Shown here piece by piece: positions 40,257 through 49,231 of a stretch of DNA of 64,000 bases; positions within the stretch are counted from its first letter, which is position 1; every line of letters begins with the position of its first letter. The DNA is taken from positions 39,995 through 103,994 of the forward strand of contig UCNG01000023.1 in NCBI GenBank assembly GCA_900473915.1, read 5' to 3'. The position numbers and the translations under genes are program-made. The stretch comes from Hyphomicrobiales bacterium. GTDB taxonomy: Bacteria > Pseudomonadota > Alphaproteobacteria > Rhizobiales > Rhizobiaceae. The notes under the pieces were generated by a model that searched no databases, was not told where the DNA came from, and saw only the letters and a list, made by a program, of their open reading frames with translations.

Positions 40257-41441
40257 ATGTCACGTGCGGCTTTTAGCTGGGAAGACCCGTTTCTGCTGGA
40301 TGACCAGCTGACCGAAGACGAGCGCATGATCCGCGACTCGGCCAAGGCTTTCGCGACGGATGTTCTGCTGCCCCGCGTTGAAAAGGCTTATCTGGACGAG
40401 ACGACCGATCCGGAACTGTTTCGCCTGATGGGGCAGGCCGGTCTTCTGGGCGTGACGCTTCCTGAAGAGTATGGCGCGGCCAATGCAGGCTATGTTGCCT
40501 ATGGTCTGGTGGCGCGCGAGGTCGAGCGTGTCGATTCCGGTTATCGTTCGATGATGAGCGTGCAATCCTCGCTCGTGATGTATCCGATCTATGCCTATGG
40601 CTCGGACGAACAGCGGAAGAAATATCTTCCGGGCCTCGTCTCCGGCGAGTTGATCGGTTGCTTCGGCCTGACTGAGCCTGATGCAGGCTCCGATCCGGCG
40701 GGCATGAAGACCCGCGCCGAAAAGATCGACGGCGGCTATCGCCTCACAGGCTCGAAGATGTGGATATCGAACTCGCCGATCGCCGACGTGTTCGTCGTCT
40801 GGGCAAAATCTGCTGCGCATGACAACGCCATTCGCGGCTTCGTGCTTGAAAAGGGCATGAAGGGCCTTTCCGCACCGAAGATCGGCGGCAAGCTTTCGCT
40901 TCGCGCCTCGATCACCGGCGAAATCGTCATGGACGGTGTCGAAGTTTCGGAAGATGCGCTTCTGCCGAATGTTTCCGGCCTCAAGGGGCCGTTCGGCTGC
41001 CTCAATCGCGCCCGTTACGGCATTTCCTGGGGCGTGCTGGGTGCGGCGGAAGATTGCTGGTTCCGCGCCCGCCAGTACGGTCTTGACCGCAAGCAGTTCG
41101 ACAAGCCGCTGGCCGGCACGCAGCTTTACCAGAAGAAGCTTGCCGACATGCAGACCGAAATCGCGCTCGGCCTTCAGGCTTCGTTGCGCGTCGGTCGCCT
41201 GTTCGACGACGGCAAGATGGCGCCGGAAATGATTTCCATCGTCAAGCGCAACAATTGCGGCAAGGCGCTCGATATTGCGCGCCAAGCCCGTGACATGCAT
41301 GGCGGCAATGGTATTCAGATCGAATACCACGTCATGCGCCACGCGCAGAATCTGGAAACCGTAAACACCTATGAAGGCACGCATGACGTTCATGCGCTGA
41401 TCCTGGGCCGCGCCCAGACCGGTATTCAGGCTTTCTTCTGA
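40257..41441 (+). CDS. gcdH: glutaryl-CoA dehydrogenase
   Basis: 394-residue FAD enzyme of the acyl-CoA dehydrogenase family that oxidises and decarboxylates glutaryl-CoA to crotonyl-CoA in lysine and tryptophan breakdown. Characteristic blocks: [37 protein letters not shown], and the catalytic Glu in [16 protein letters not shown], which are the GCDH rather than the short-chain pattern. GAGGAG precedes the ATG. Paired with a CoA-transferase, it forms a glutarate catabolism unit. Confidence 0.94.
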   Translation: MSRAAFSWEDPFLLDDQLTEDERMIRDSAKAFATDVLLPRVEKAYLDETTDPELFRLMGQAGLLGVTLPEEYGAANAGYVAYGLVAREVERVDSGYRSMMSVQSSLVMYPIYAYGSDEQRKKYLPGLVSGELIGCFGLTEPDAGSDPAGMKTRAEKIDGGYRLTGSKMWISNSPIADVFVVWAKSAAHDNAIRGFVLEKGMKGLSAPKIGGKLSLRASITGEIVMDGVEVSEDALLPNVSGLKGPFGCLNRARYGISWGVLGAAEDCWFRARQYGLDRKQFDKPLAGTQLYQKKLADMQTEIALGLQASLRVGRLFDDGKMAPEMISIVKRNNCGKALDIARQARDMHGGNGIQIEYHVMRHAQNLETVNTYEGTHDVHALILGRAQTGIQAFF

Positions 41442-41468
41442 TCGCTGTACCGCCAGCCTTCCATCCGG

Positions 41469-41499
41469 GCCCGTTCGCAGTTCGCGGGCGGGCTTTTTT
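41469..41499 (+). terminator. partial terminator between gcdH and gcdG
   Basis: GCCCG (41469-41473) can pair with CGGGC at 41485 or at 41489-41493, followed by TTTTTT. Short stem; it may attenuate gcdG rather than isolate it, since gcdG starts 15 bases later. Confidence 0.6.
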
Positions 41500-41513
41500 A
41501 CAAAGGTTACATC

Positions 41514-42659
41514 ATGCAGAATACACCGCTTGACGGTCTCAAGGTGGTAGAACTGGCGCGCATTCTTGCCGGGCCATGGGTAGGGCAGACGCTGTCCGAT
41601 CTTGGAGCTGACGTTATCAAGGTGGAGAGCCCCGAAGGCGACGATACGCGTAAATGGGGCCCGCCATTCATCGACGTGGAAGGCGAACGGTCAGCCGCTT
41701 ATTTCCACGCCTGCAATCGCGGCAAGCGCTCGATTACAGCGGATTTTCGCACCGACGAGGGCAGGGAACTGGTGCGCCAGCTTGTCGCTGATGCCGATGT
41801 CGTCATCGAAAACTTCAAGCTGGGCGGGCTCGACAAATACGGCCTCGATTACGAGAGCCTGAAGGCCATCAATCCACGCTTGATCTATTGCTCGATCACC
41901 GGTTTCGGCCATACCGGCCCCTACGCCGAGCGCGCAGGCTATGATTTCATGATCCAAGGCATGGGCGGAATCATGGATCTCACCGGCGATCCTGAAGGCG
42001 AGCCCCAGAAGATCGGCGTGGCCTTCGCCGACATTTTTACCGGGCTTTATAGCGTGATTGCGATCCAGTCGGCGCTCATCATGCGCGAGCGTACCGGCAC
42101 CGGCCAGCATATCGATATGGCGCTGTTCGACTGCATGTCGGCGGTACTTGCCAATCAGGCTATGAACTATCTGGCGTCGGGCGTTTCGCCAAAGCGCATG
42201 GGCAATGCGCATCCGAATATCGCGCCCTATCAGACGCTGCCGGTTTCCGACGGCTATTTCATCATCGCTTGCGGCAATGACGGACAGTTCGGGAAACTGA
42301 CTTCATTGCTTGGCGTCGGCGATCTTGCGGCCGACGAGCGTTTCGCCAGCAATTCGGCACGCGTCGCCAACCGCGCGGCACTGACGGCACTTCTGGAAGA
42401 AAAGACCAAGACATGGAAGCGTGACGATCTGTTGGCTGAACTTGCCAAAATCGGGGTGCCTGCCGGCCCGATCAACACAGTGGCCGATGTATTCGCTGAC
42501 CCGCAGTTTGAGGCGAGGGCGATGAAGATCGACCCGCAAGGGGTTCCAGGCTTGCGGACGCCTATTCGCTTCTCGGATGCCGAATTGAAGCTCGACAAGC
42601 GTTCGCCAAAGCTTGGAGAACACAGCGATGCGATCCTTTCGGAAATCGGCAAAGGCTGA
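41514..42659 (+). CDS. gcdG: CaiB/BaiF CoA-transferase, probable glutarate CoA-transferase
   Basis: 381 residues of class III CoA-transferase. Start motif LDGLKVVELARILAGPWVGQ; RGKRSITADF; the catalytic Asp is expected within the GYDFMIQGMGGIMDLTGDPEG region. Its position after gcdH matches gcdG (succinyl-CoA:glutarate CoA-transferase), which would supply glutaryl-CoA. The substrate is inferred from the neighbourhood. Confidence 0.86.
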   Translation: MQNTPLDGLKVVELARILAGPWVGQTLSDLGADVIKVESPEGDDTRKWGPPFIDVEGERSAAYFHACNRGKRSITADFRTDEGRELVRQLVADADVVIENFKLGGLDKYGLDYESLKAINPRLIYCSITGFGHTGPYAERAGYDFMIQGMGGIMDLTGDPEGEPQKIGVAFADIFTGLYSVIAIQSALIMRERTGTGQHIDMALFDCMSAVLANQAMNYLASGVSPKRMGNAHPNIAPYQTLPVSDGYFIIACGNDGQFGKLTSLLGVGDLAADERFASNSARVANRAALTALLEEKTKTWKRDDLLAELAKIGVPAGPINTVADVFADPQFEARAMKIDPQGVPGLRTPIRFSDAELKLDKRSPKLGEHSDAILSEIGKG

Positions 42660-43046
42660 TTGAACGGTTAGCCGCTCTATCGACGCGCCCTTCCTCGAGA
42701 GAAGATGGTGCGGTCGAGAGGACTTCCAACAGGCGTAAAAGAACAACAGGTAGTATTATCTTGCCGGCGTGACCGATGTCACCGCGCGCATATCTCAGAG
42801 CCAACAGAACCAACAACTTCAAATCCACGTTAGCGGTAATCTCTACCTGACGGCCTTGCCGGGAGCTTCTTGCGACGCATTATAACACGACGCGCAAGAG
42901 GCTCCTTCCAATGGCAAATATTTGTCACGGACGGATATTCATCAGAAGTTATTTTAAGCACCCGAGGCGCACAGTCTGCAAAGCTATCTCGAAGCGGGTG
43001 CACTACCCTGAAGACGAGCGATGAAGAGCTCGGCGATCGACTATCC
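42660..43046. other. gene-free junction: chromosome to first island
   Basis: The stretch after gcdG (42660-42704) is chromosomal and short. The 15-base copy of the tRNA-Leu 3' end then begins, and from there the composition changes (less GC, no clear codon pattern). A plus-strand frame at 42870-43115 runs over the end of the next gene and has no family pattern or ribosome site; I do not count it as a gene. Confidence 0.6.
42705..42724. repeat. att-like copy of the tRNA-Leu 3' end (outermost)
   Basis: ATGGTGCGGTCGAGA is identical over 15 bases to 48839-48853, then GGACTTCC against AGACTCGAACTTCC, that is, one substitution and a short gap. Degenerate compared with the 45119 copy, as expected for the older junction. 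Confidence 0.75.
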
Positions 43047-44705
43047 CTACTGTTTGAATTGATCCTCAAGCTGATAGATGAAAGGCGGGGAACGTGCCAA
43101 ATCCACATTGATTAAGGGTAAGAATCTGCCCGTGTGTTGGAAGTAGTCGGCTTGCACGAAACTCCCGCCAATCAGTTCACCGCTGGTGTAGAAGATTGCT
43201 TCGAGCGGCAATTTCTCAGGGATATCCGGGGGCCAGACATCTATAACTGCTTCGTTCCATTCTTCCGGCTGGTGGCCTGCGGGCCTCGGGAAAGTTAAGC
43301 TCAGACGAGCGTCGATACTGAACTGAAAATCTTGTTGGTTAATGCCTTGCCCGGTCTTGTCAAACTCATCCTTTGTTACGCCCATAAAGCACTGCCCCGG
43401 CCAACTCGTGATGACATAGTTTTGCGACCAAATCGGCACTGTGGTGACGCCTATCTTCCGGCACGGCCCGCTCATATCTGGAGTATTTAGTGCCGATGGC
43501 CCACACTTTTCGACGCGTCCCCAGGTATCACCGTCCGTCGGATACACACACAAAACAGTCAGCGGATAGGCGGCTGGCGCGTTCGACTCCTTAACGATTA
43601 TACCCACACCTCTTGACCAACCCAACTGCGTTTTCAAATCAGAGCGGACGTACGAGAACGACACCCCTTTCGATGCGACTGAGTTTGGGCTCGGGTTCCA
43701 CGAACGGAAATCCGATCCGTAGCTGGTAACCCGAATCAAAACGCCATTGCACCAAAAGTCCGCCTTTCCGTTTGAACAAGGTTCGGAATCGAAGAATCTG
43801 GAATTGATCCTCTTCACTACTTGGTTGCCATAGTCCATTTGGTCGGTTTCATCGAAACCGAAAGGCAATCCGTTACCAGGTTGGAACCGCAAAATTGGCA
43901 ACCATTTGGCGGTCTCTTTGAAGTATGCTCGCTGTTTGCGCTGCACGTCGACTAATTGATTTCCAGAGGATACGTTGTAGAATAGAGCCTCGATCGGTAT
44001 CTTCGAAGGCATGGTGGGATTCCACGCGGCTACCCAAAGTTGCAAATTTCCCACCTTTTCCTGAGCCTGCAGTTGATTATGCGCTAGCATACTTTGAATG
44101 AATGGAGCTGTCGCCTCGGCAGAAAATGAGCACTGCGTGTTAGGGTTTTCTGCAGAGGCTAGATAAGCCGAAATCCATTGATCGGCTGTTGTAATTCCAA
44201 CGGCAGTACAAGATGAATCATCACCTGGATCGTGAGGGGGTAATGCTTGTCGGGTTAAGTTGCAGCCATGATCGCTGTCATTAGCCCGTGGCGAGGCCGC
44301 CAACGGATAGATACAGCGAACCGAGTAAGGGAGATCGTCTCCGACGGCCGTGGGCAAATCAGCAAGCACCATGCCGACGCGCGCACTAAACCCGCTAGTT
44401 TGTACGTCCTCCCGCAGATAGGTGAATCCTACAGACTGTAGTTCAGTATCAGTTGGGGTGAGCTTCCAGAACTGATCCTCGCTGGCGGTGAGATCCCGTA
44501 CCAAAAGACCGGAGCAGTACCATGCGGGCTTTTCCATACCGCATGATAGCGTTAGGAGTTGGTATCGGCGATTCAGCAGTGTGGCTATGTCGCTTCCAGA
44601 CAGCGCCAGTGCTGGCACCGTCCACGTGACGGCAATCGCGACAAGAATCCACCGCAACGAATCTCGTCGATCCCATTTAATCAACCTAAGTTCGTGTCCC
44701 ATCAA
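43047..44705 (-). CDS. secreted protein of two tandem repeats, halovibrin-like
   Basis: 552 residues with a signal segment (about 17-36, ILVAIAVTWTVPALALS), so exported. Two repeats of about 230 residues follow. Compare LNRRYQLLTLSCGMEKPAWY with INSRFFDSEPCSNGKADFWC; both continue CSGLLVR/CNGVLIR, VGFTYLRED/VSFSYVRSD, VRCIYPLA/VLCVYPTD and IPIEALFYN/LPLEAIFYT. Cysteines recur at matching places, suggesting disulfides. From memory this resembles Pseudomonas proteins annotated as halovibrin HvnA/HvnC, but no catalytic residues are identified and I would not assign an activity. Only gene of the first island. Confidence 0.7.
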   Translation of the reverse strand: MMGHELRLIKWDRRDSLRWILVAIAVTWTVPALALSGSDIATLLNRRYQLLTLSCGMEKPAWYCSGLLVRDLTASEDQFWKLTPTDTELQSVGFTYLREDVQTSGFSARVGMVLADLPTAVGDDLPYSVRCIYPLAASPRANDSDHGCNLTRQALPPHDPGDDSSCTAVGITTADQWISAYLASAENPNTQCSFSAEATAPFIQSMLAHNQLQAQEKVGNLQLWVAAWNPTMPSKIPIEALFYNVSSGNQLVDVQRKQRAYFKETAKWLPILRFQPGNGLPFGFDETDQMDYGNQVVKRINSRFFDSEPCSNGKADFWCNGVLIRVTSYGSDFRSWNPSPNSVASKGVSFSYVRSDLKTQLGWSRGVGIIVKESNAPAAYPLTVLCVYPTDGDTWGRVEKCGPSALNTPDMSGPCRKIGVTTVPIWSQNYVITSWPGQCFMGVTKDEFDKTGQGINQQDFQFSIDARLSLTFPRPAGHQPEEWNEAVIDVWPPDIPEKLPLEAIFYTSGELIGGSFVQADYFQHTGRFLPLINVDLARSPPFIYQLEDQFKQ

Positions 44706-45118
44706 ATCACCTTTGTTGTTAGGGATTTGGGGAAATCACATCACGAACGTTCGATAGAGTCGCCGGTATAACTTGACAGGAGACGAATGGATAATCGAGG
44801 GTGCCGTGTGGAAACGCTTGTTGCAAAACTCCAAGGTTCCACAACGCTGGTTGGCCGTCTCTAAACGAAAAGAAGGTGTCTCATTGGTTCTTTAAAAAAT
44901 TCAAACCGCTCACGTACCGGCTACTGCAATCTATGCGACGCGGATGTTCTTTTACCGGATATCATGTTCAGCATCTATGAAACCCTGGGTAGAGCTAGAT
45001 TGAATTAAATTAGCTGTTCGCGTATTCCGTCATTGGATCAGAAATGCCGCATATCAAAAAAAATATGGCAAAAAATTGCTGATGTCTTGGTTAAAAGGCA
45101 ATTTAAAGTATCTGATAT

Positions 45119-45136
45119 ATGGTGCGGTCGAGAAGA
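45119..45136. repeat. att-like copy of the tRNA-Leu 3' end (internal)
   Basis: ATGGTGCGGTCGAGAAGA, identical over 18 bases to 48839-48856 in the same orientation. It marks the border between the two cargo segments. Confidence 0.85.
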
Positions 45137-45176
45137 TCTTTAAACACCTTAAAAACCCCGTAAAATAAGGGATTAG

Positions 45177-45240
45177 GTGTCCCACGGAAACGGAAATCGG
45201 CGCATTAAATAACAATAGGTTAGCATATGGGTGTCCCACG
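45177..45240. repeat. GTGTCCCACG repeats, left end of second island
   Basis: GTGTCCCACG occurs at 45177-45186 and 45231-45240, 54 bases apart, just inside the att-like site. A third identical copy lies at 48776-48785, just inside the other end. Candidate integrase arm-type sites. Confidence 0.55.
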
Positions 45241-45453
45241 GTTTCAATGAGCTCAGATTAGCGGCGCGAGCATTTTCTCCGCTACATAAGTAGCGACTTG
45301 AGCTCTTATATTTTCAGGGACAAATCGGTTTTTACGGCCTTTCAGTCATTACCGGCGCACCCAATAAATTCAAAATTAGTCGTTCAGAAGCGAGTGTAGT
45401 TCATTATACCCATTTGACGAATCGTGAAGATCAACGCGGTTGTTATAAGTCGG

Positions 45454-46743
45454 TCAAATTCCAAGTTTTGTGCCGAAGCTCGCTTTCTTAAGACTGTCGA
45501 TGAAGTCTGAATGTTTGACAGTAAGGTCAGCACGACGCAAAAGAATCCGAGTTATCGTCCAAGCAATATAGTGAACGTTGTTGACCTCAATCTGGGCTAC
45601 GCCTCGCTCTCCACTGTGAACAATGCGCGACCGGAGATCATAATGCTTCTTGAGGCTTGTATATAATGCCAGCCTTGTATCGGGCTTCTCGCTCCATATC
45701 ACTCCTGCATATCGTGAAATTGTTTCCGTGACAGGACCATCTTTACTCCCCGAAAGTAGCGCTTCAATCGTGGTGAAAAAGAAGAGCACTCGCTCCGCAG
45801 GTTCTTGGGCACGGCGTGCTCGGGTCAGCCATCCCAACGCCTGTTGCATACGTTCTGCTAGCGTGTTGCGCTCGGGATTGAACACCTGCTCCGCAACCTT
45901 AATCACACTCGAGCTATTGAGAACATCGATGATATCGGCATCAAGTTCGTACCAAGGCGCAGCCGAGCTCCCACCGAAGGCTGGACCATCAGGGCCAATA
46001 CGCAAGCCTTGGGATTGGGCGGACTGTGGGGAAATGGGATGCGGTTCGATATCTGCTAGTTTGGGGAATAACCCCTTCGGCTCGTTGTAATGCAGGCGAA
46101 CGAAACTAATCGCCACATCGATGAACCAGAGAGCCTGTAGCTCCAGTCCTTTCGGCATCCCCTGTACCGACACATCCCAGCAAAGAGCCGGAAGATGGAT
46201 ATGCGTTTCGAAAGAACTTCCCTCACTTATGATGGTGAAGGCGTTCTTTTCTTGAGCAGGCGGAGAAATTCGGAGAACTGATGATAGACTTTCTACCTCT
46301 TGTCGAATTGATTCACGCGTGGTTATCCGAACAGGCCCAACCCTCACCTCATCTAAATTACCTATGAAACGAAAAAGCGGGTTCGGACGAATTATGCGAT
46401 ACCGTGTCGTCGCCGCGTCACTGATACCAACTGCTATCGCTTTAGCTATATCTTTTACGCTATCGGTTCCACTGCTGCTGAATGCGAGACTGCGGGCGAC
46501 TTCTTCGACTGATTTCTGATGAATGCGGCTTGTGCCGAAGATTTTTACCGCTCGGGCCGACAAATTTCGCGAAGCATCGATGAGTTCCTCGGTGAACTCC
46601 ACAGTGCCGTGCGCACCGCTGCTAAACCCTTTGCTTGAATCCTTCAGAAGCGCATGAAACACTTCTTCGCTCTCAACGAGCGCAGCCTGAAACGCCTTGA
46701 CAAACACTTCTGCGAGTTGGACCAACTGATGATCATTAGCCAT
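45454..46743 (-). CDS. HEPN-domain (ApeA-like) protein, candidate defence RNase
   Basis: 429 residues. The N-terminal 280 residues are unrecognised. The C-terminal part (about 290-420) is helical and matches the ApeA-like HEPN pattern: AERVLFFFTTIEALLSG, then HYDLRSRIVHSGERG, where Arg371-x4-His376 is the R-x4-6-H motif of metal-independent HEPN RNases. HEPN proteins with this motif act in abortive infection, toxin-antitoxin and CRISPR-linked defence. Second gene of a two-gene operon, 91 bases after its partner. No strong ribosome site is seen before the ATG; base use is poorer in GC than the flanks. Confidence 0.8.
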   Translation of the reverse strand: MANDHQLVQLAEVFVKAFQAALVESEEVFHALLKDSSKGFSSGAHGTVEFTEELIDASRNLSARAVKIFGTSRIHQKSVEEVARSLAFSSSGTDSVKDIAKAIAVGISDAATTRYRIIRPNPLFRFIGNLDEVRVGPVRITTRESIRQEVESLSSVLRISPPAQEKNAFTIISEGSSFETHIHLPALCWDVSVQGMPKGLELQALWFIDVAISFVRLHYNEPKGLFPKLADIEPHPISPQSAQSQGLRIGPDGPAFGGSSAAPWYELDADIIDVLNSSSVIKVAEQVFNPERNTLAERMQQALGWLTRARRAQEPAERVLFFFTTIEALLSGSKDGPVTETISRYAGVIWSEKPDTRLALYTSLKKHYDLRSRIVHSGERGVAQIEVNNVHYIAWTITRILLRRADLTVKHSDFIDSLKKASFGTKLGI

Positions 46744-46834
46744 ACGGTTTTAGCTCAGTTTATGGTTTTACTAGGACTGATAACGATCACTATCCTAGTC
46801 TCCGTACGATGTCTTGAGGCATACGTTACCCACA

Positions 46835-48487
46835 TCACGCTTTATGTGCGAACAAGAGACCCATCGGCGATTTCTTGAGTTCCTTATGCGCGTTTTTGAT
46901 ATCCATGAAGCGCTCTGGTATCTCTCTTAATTTCGGCACATCCAAAATCTGATTTGCAACGAACGCCGCAGCGCCAAAAAACGGCGTTCCGGTGGCAATT
47001 GCTGCTATTTCCACGGCGCCGACGGAAATCCAAGATCCGAGGTCATACCCGGCGAACTTGAGACCCTTGTTCCGCAACTCCTTCACGTCCTTCTGGTGCC
47101 GCTCAAAAGCATCCTGAATGTTCTCGACGATCTTGTCACTCGACCTGAAAAACGCCTCGGGTTTGGTCTCGGCGATCTCGCTGACGCCGGCTGAAAGCAC
47201 TTCGCGGATTTCATGGAATGCCCCCTGCTGCCGTATCTCAATTAGGGCGGCGGGCGGGATGTTCCCTAGCCACTCCATATCTGTCTCTGCGACTCGCTGC
47301 AGGCCCTTAACCATATGTAGATGGGTGTTGTCGAACGTAATCGAGGAATTGTATTCGAGTTTCCAGTTGAAGTATCGCCAGGACGTCGGTGCATCGAGCA
47401 ACGGCGTTCCGCCCAGATATCGACTCTTCAGTAGCAAGTCCGTGGCCTGCATCATGCGTCCGACCGCTTGAGCGGCCAGTAAATGGCCAGGACCCGACCC
47501 CTCAGGTAAAAGATGGCCATCGCGCTCGAGGGAGCGGGACATCTGCTCCTCGATGCTTCCGGTCCAATCGGTATCAAAAAGAACGCGATCCCGGTCAGCG
47601 ATCTCTGCAGCAGCCTTCTCGGGAGTGTCTAGGGCATTGCAGAATTCAAAGAGATCTTCGGTTCCAGAAAATTTGCGGCCAAACAGTTTCTCGGCGTGAG
47701 CGACACCGTCTCGCTCGGAGACGTCGCGGAGGAACTCGATTTCGGATTCGTCTAAGGATGATCGAAACGGCGTCACGACCACCATCGGCACGTCGAGCTT
47801 TGCTGTCGCCAGGTCGCGGTATCCCATAAGATTGATCGCATGCTTCGCGAGATAATAGAGCTGAACATCGGGGGGTGAGCGCTCGAAGAGATGCCTAGAG
47901 TGCCAGAACGGATCCGACAGGACTATGGTGTCGATGTAGAGGCCAGTGCTGCTCGCGATGTTCCGCTTATAGGAAGGGAATAAGTCTCCGCCGTAGATCG
48001 CCTTCGTCGATCGCATATCCTGAATGTGGTAGTGTGACGGGTCTGCAGCAACTCCCCAGAAATCCTCCAGAGCCTCCAGAAACTTTGGTATCTGCGGGCT
48101 GTATTCATCGACGTTTAGCGGATGACTGGAAATCATATTGCCGAATTGGTGAGCGTCGGCTCCCGCCTCTTTGGCCGCTTTCACGAAAAAGCCAAGATTT
48201 CTCTCAATAAATTCGAAATAGGAGTTCGTGATAATCTCGAGAGACATCGCGTCTTTCGTGACCTTACGGTTGTGAATCGCCGCCACGGCAAGTGCCATCG
48301 AACGCACCCGACCGTCGACAGTGGTCAGATCGATCTTCCCGTCCGCGCCTGTCCGCACCGCCAACAGACTTTGTTCAAGCCCTTCCGCCACCTTCTTGGC
48401 GAGGACGATCTTGCCCTCAGCGAACTTCGTCCGCAGCACCTCGAGGCGCCACCGCAATTCCTCGTCTTTTTCCTCTTGGTCCACCAA
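46835..48487 (-). CDS. 550-residue protein of unknown function, partner of the HEPN gene
   Basis: I do not recognise a family. Residues 1-60 look like a charged helical start (EEKDEELRWRLEVLRTKFAEG). The middle is soluble, with LYIDTIVLSDPF near 185. Near residues 490-525 a hydrophobic stretch (SVGAVEIAAIATGTPFFGAA, continuing AFVAN) could insert in a membrane, and the C terminus is basic. The start is TTG 48487 or GTG 48484 with GGGG upstream. It precedes the HEPN gene on the same strand in the same island, so the pair probably forms one functional unit, for example sensor or inhibitor plus RNase. Confidence 0.75.
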   Translation of the reverse strand: MVDQEEKDEELRWRLEVLRTKFAEGKIVLAKKVAEGLEQSLLAVRTGADGKIDLTTVDGRVRSMALAVAAIHNRKVTKDAMSLEIITNSYFEFIERNLGFFVKAAKEAGADAHQFGNMISSHPLNVDEYSPQIPKFLEALEDFWGVAADPSHYHIQDMRSTKAIYGGDLFPSYKRNIASSTGLYIDTIVLSDPFWHSRHLFERSPPDVQLYYLAKHAINLMGYRDLATAKLDVPMVVVTPFRSSLDESEIEFLRDVSERDGVAHAEKLFGRKFSGTEDLFEFCNALDTPEKAAAEIADRDRVLFDTDWTGSIEEQMSRSLERDGHLLPEGSGPGHLLAAQAVGRMMQATDLLLKSRYLGGTPLLDAPTSWRYFNWKLEYNSSITFDNTHLHMVKGLQRVAETDMEWLGNIPPAALIEIRQQGAFHEIREVLSAGVSEIAETKPEAFFRSSDKIVENIQDAFERHQKDVKELRNKGLKFAGYDLGSWISVGAVEIAAIATGTPFFGAAAFVANQILDVPKLREIPERFMDIKNAHKELKKSPMGLLFAHKA

Positions 48488-48838
48488 TTTTCCCCGCCTG
48501 ACCGTTGGCTTATTGTCTGAACTTGGACTGGCGCATTGGCATTTGCAAGAAGTGGGCAGCGCTCGCGAGCCTAACCGCGGATAAATATGGGTTGAAAAAC
48601 AGGACTGAGAGTATCCGAAGTTAGTATTGGCCGAAGCAGGAATTCAACCCATTAGCGTGTTATTTCGCTTTGCGGACCTTGCAACTAGCGCTGGGGCTAT
48701 CGGTCGCGAGCCTTCCACTTCAATTGTTTTACTTCTGTCATATGTCTGTGATTTTACGAGGTCCGAATCGATAAAGTGTCCCACGACCAAAACTGTCACG
48801 GCATAAGTATTTGTAAAATATAACCTTTTTGATAGAAA
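48488..48838. other. gene-free right end of second island
   Basis: 351 bases between the start of the two-gene operon and the tRNA-Leu 3' end. Presumably holds the operon promoter on the minus strand. The third GTGTCCCACG (48776-48785) lies here. No gene or integrase remnant is visible. Confidence 0.6.
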
Positions 48839-48839
48839 A

Positions 48840-48924
48840 TGGTGCGGTCGAGAAGACTCGAACTTCCACGGGTTGCCCCACAGCGACCTCAACGCTGCGC
48901 GTCTACCAATTCCGCCACGACCGC
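48840..48924 (-). tRNA. tRNA-Leu (anticodon GAG)
   Basis: 85-base class II tRNA with encoded CCA. The acceptor stem GCGGTCG pairs with CGACCGC. The D-arm carries TGGCGGAATTGGTAGACGC. The anticodon stem CAGCG/CGCTG encloses loop TTGAGGT, giving GAG, which reads CUC and CUU. A variable arm and T-arm (GTTCGAGTC) complete it. The last 17 bases are copied at 45120 and partly at 42706, so the gene is an integration target that regenerates intact. Confidence 0.96.
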
Positions 48925-49231
48925 CCGTGGTAGGAGCCGAACTCCGTCGGCGAGTGGGCATTTAGCAAATCACTTTGGGGTGCACAAGCCCCATCTGCAT
49001 CTTCCGGCAATCTTTTTGAAAAAGAATGTGAAAAAGCTGCTGCTTACTCAACCCCGACAACGGCGAAACCCTGATTTTCCGGGCTTTTTCAAAGACTTCC
49101 ACAATTCAGAAAAATTTCTAAAAAACTTCGTTGAAGGGACGTATGGCAAGCAATGAGAGAGCGCGAGGGAGCAATATGAAGCGAATCCGGCGAATCCAAT
49201 TCAGTCGGATTCGTTTGGGCTGCCGAAAAAC
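48925..49231. other. gap between tRNA-Leu and the patatin gene
   Basis: 307 bases. No gene supported. Holds the presumed tRNA promoter on the minus strand and, at 49183-49210, an inverted repeat (CGAATCCG and CGGATTCG) that may terminate the patatin-like gene. Confidence 0.5.

Larger units (their letters stand above)
44706..45453. other. gene-free, AT-rich stretch spanning the island junction
   Basis: 748 bases with no supported gene. It holds the presumed promoter of the secreted protein, the att-like site at 45119 and two GTGTCCCACG repeats. A 25-codon frame at 44787-44864 has GGAG upstream but no recognisable product. Confidence 0.6.

Noticed and set aside
42870-43115. 81-codon plus-strand frame at the edge of the first island
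   Set aside because: No ribosome site, no family pattern and overlap with the end of the secreted-protein gene.
44787-44864. 25-codon frame with GGAG upstream in the first island
   Set aside because: Too short to judge; no hydrophobic or repeat pattern and no homologue known to me.
45119-45240. CRISPR array
   Set aside because: GTGTCCCACG occurs only twice close together, is 10 bases long and has no regular spacer pattern or cas genes.
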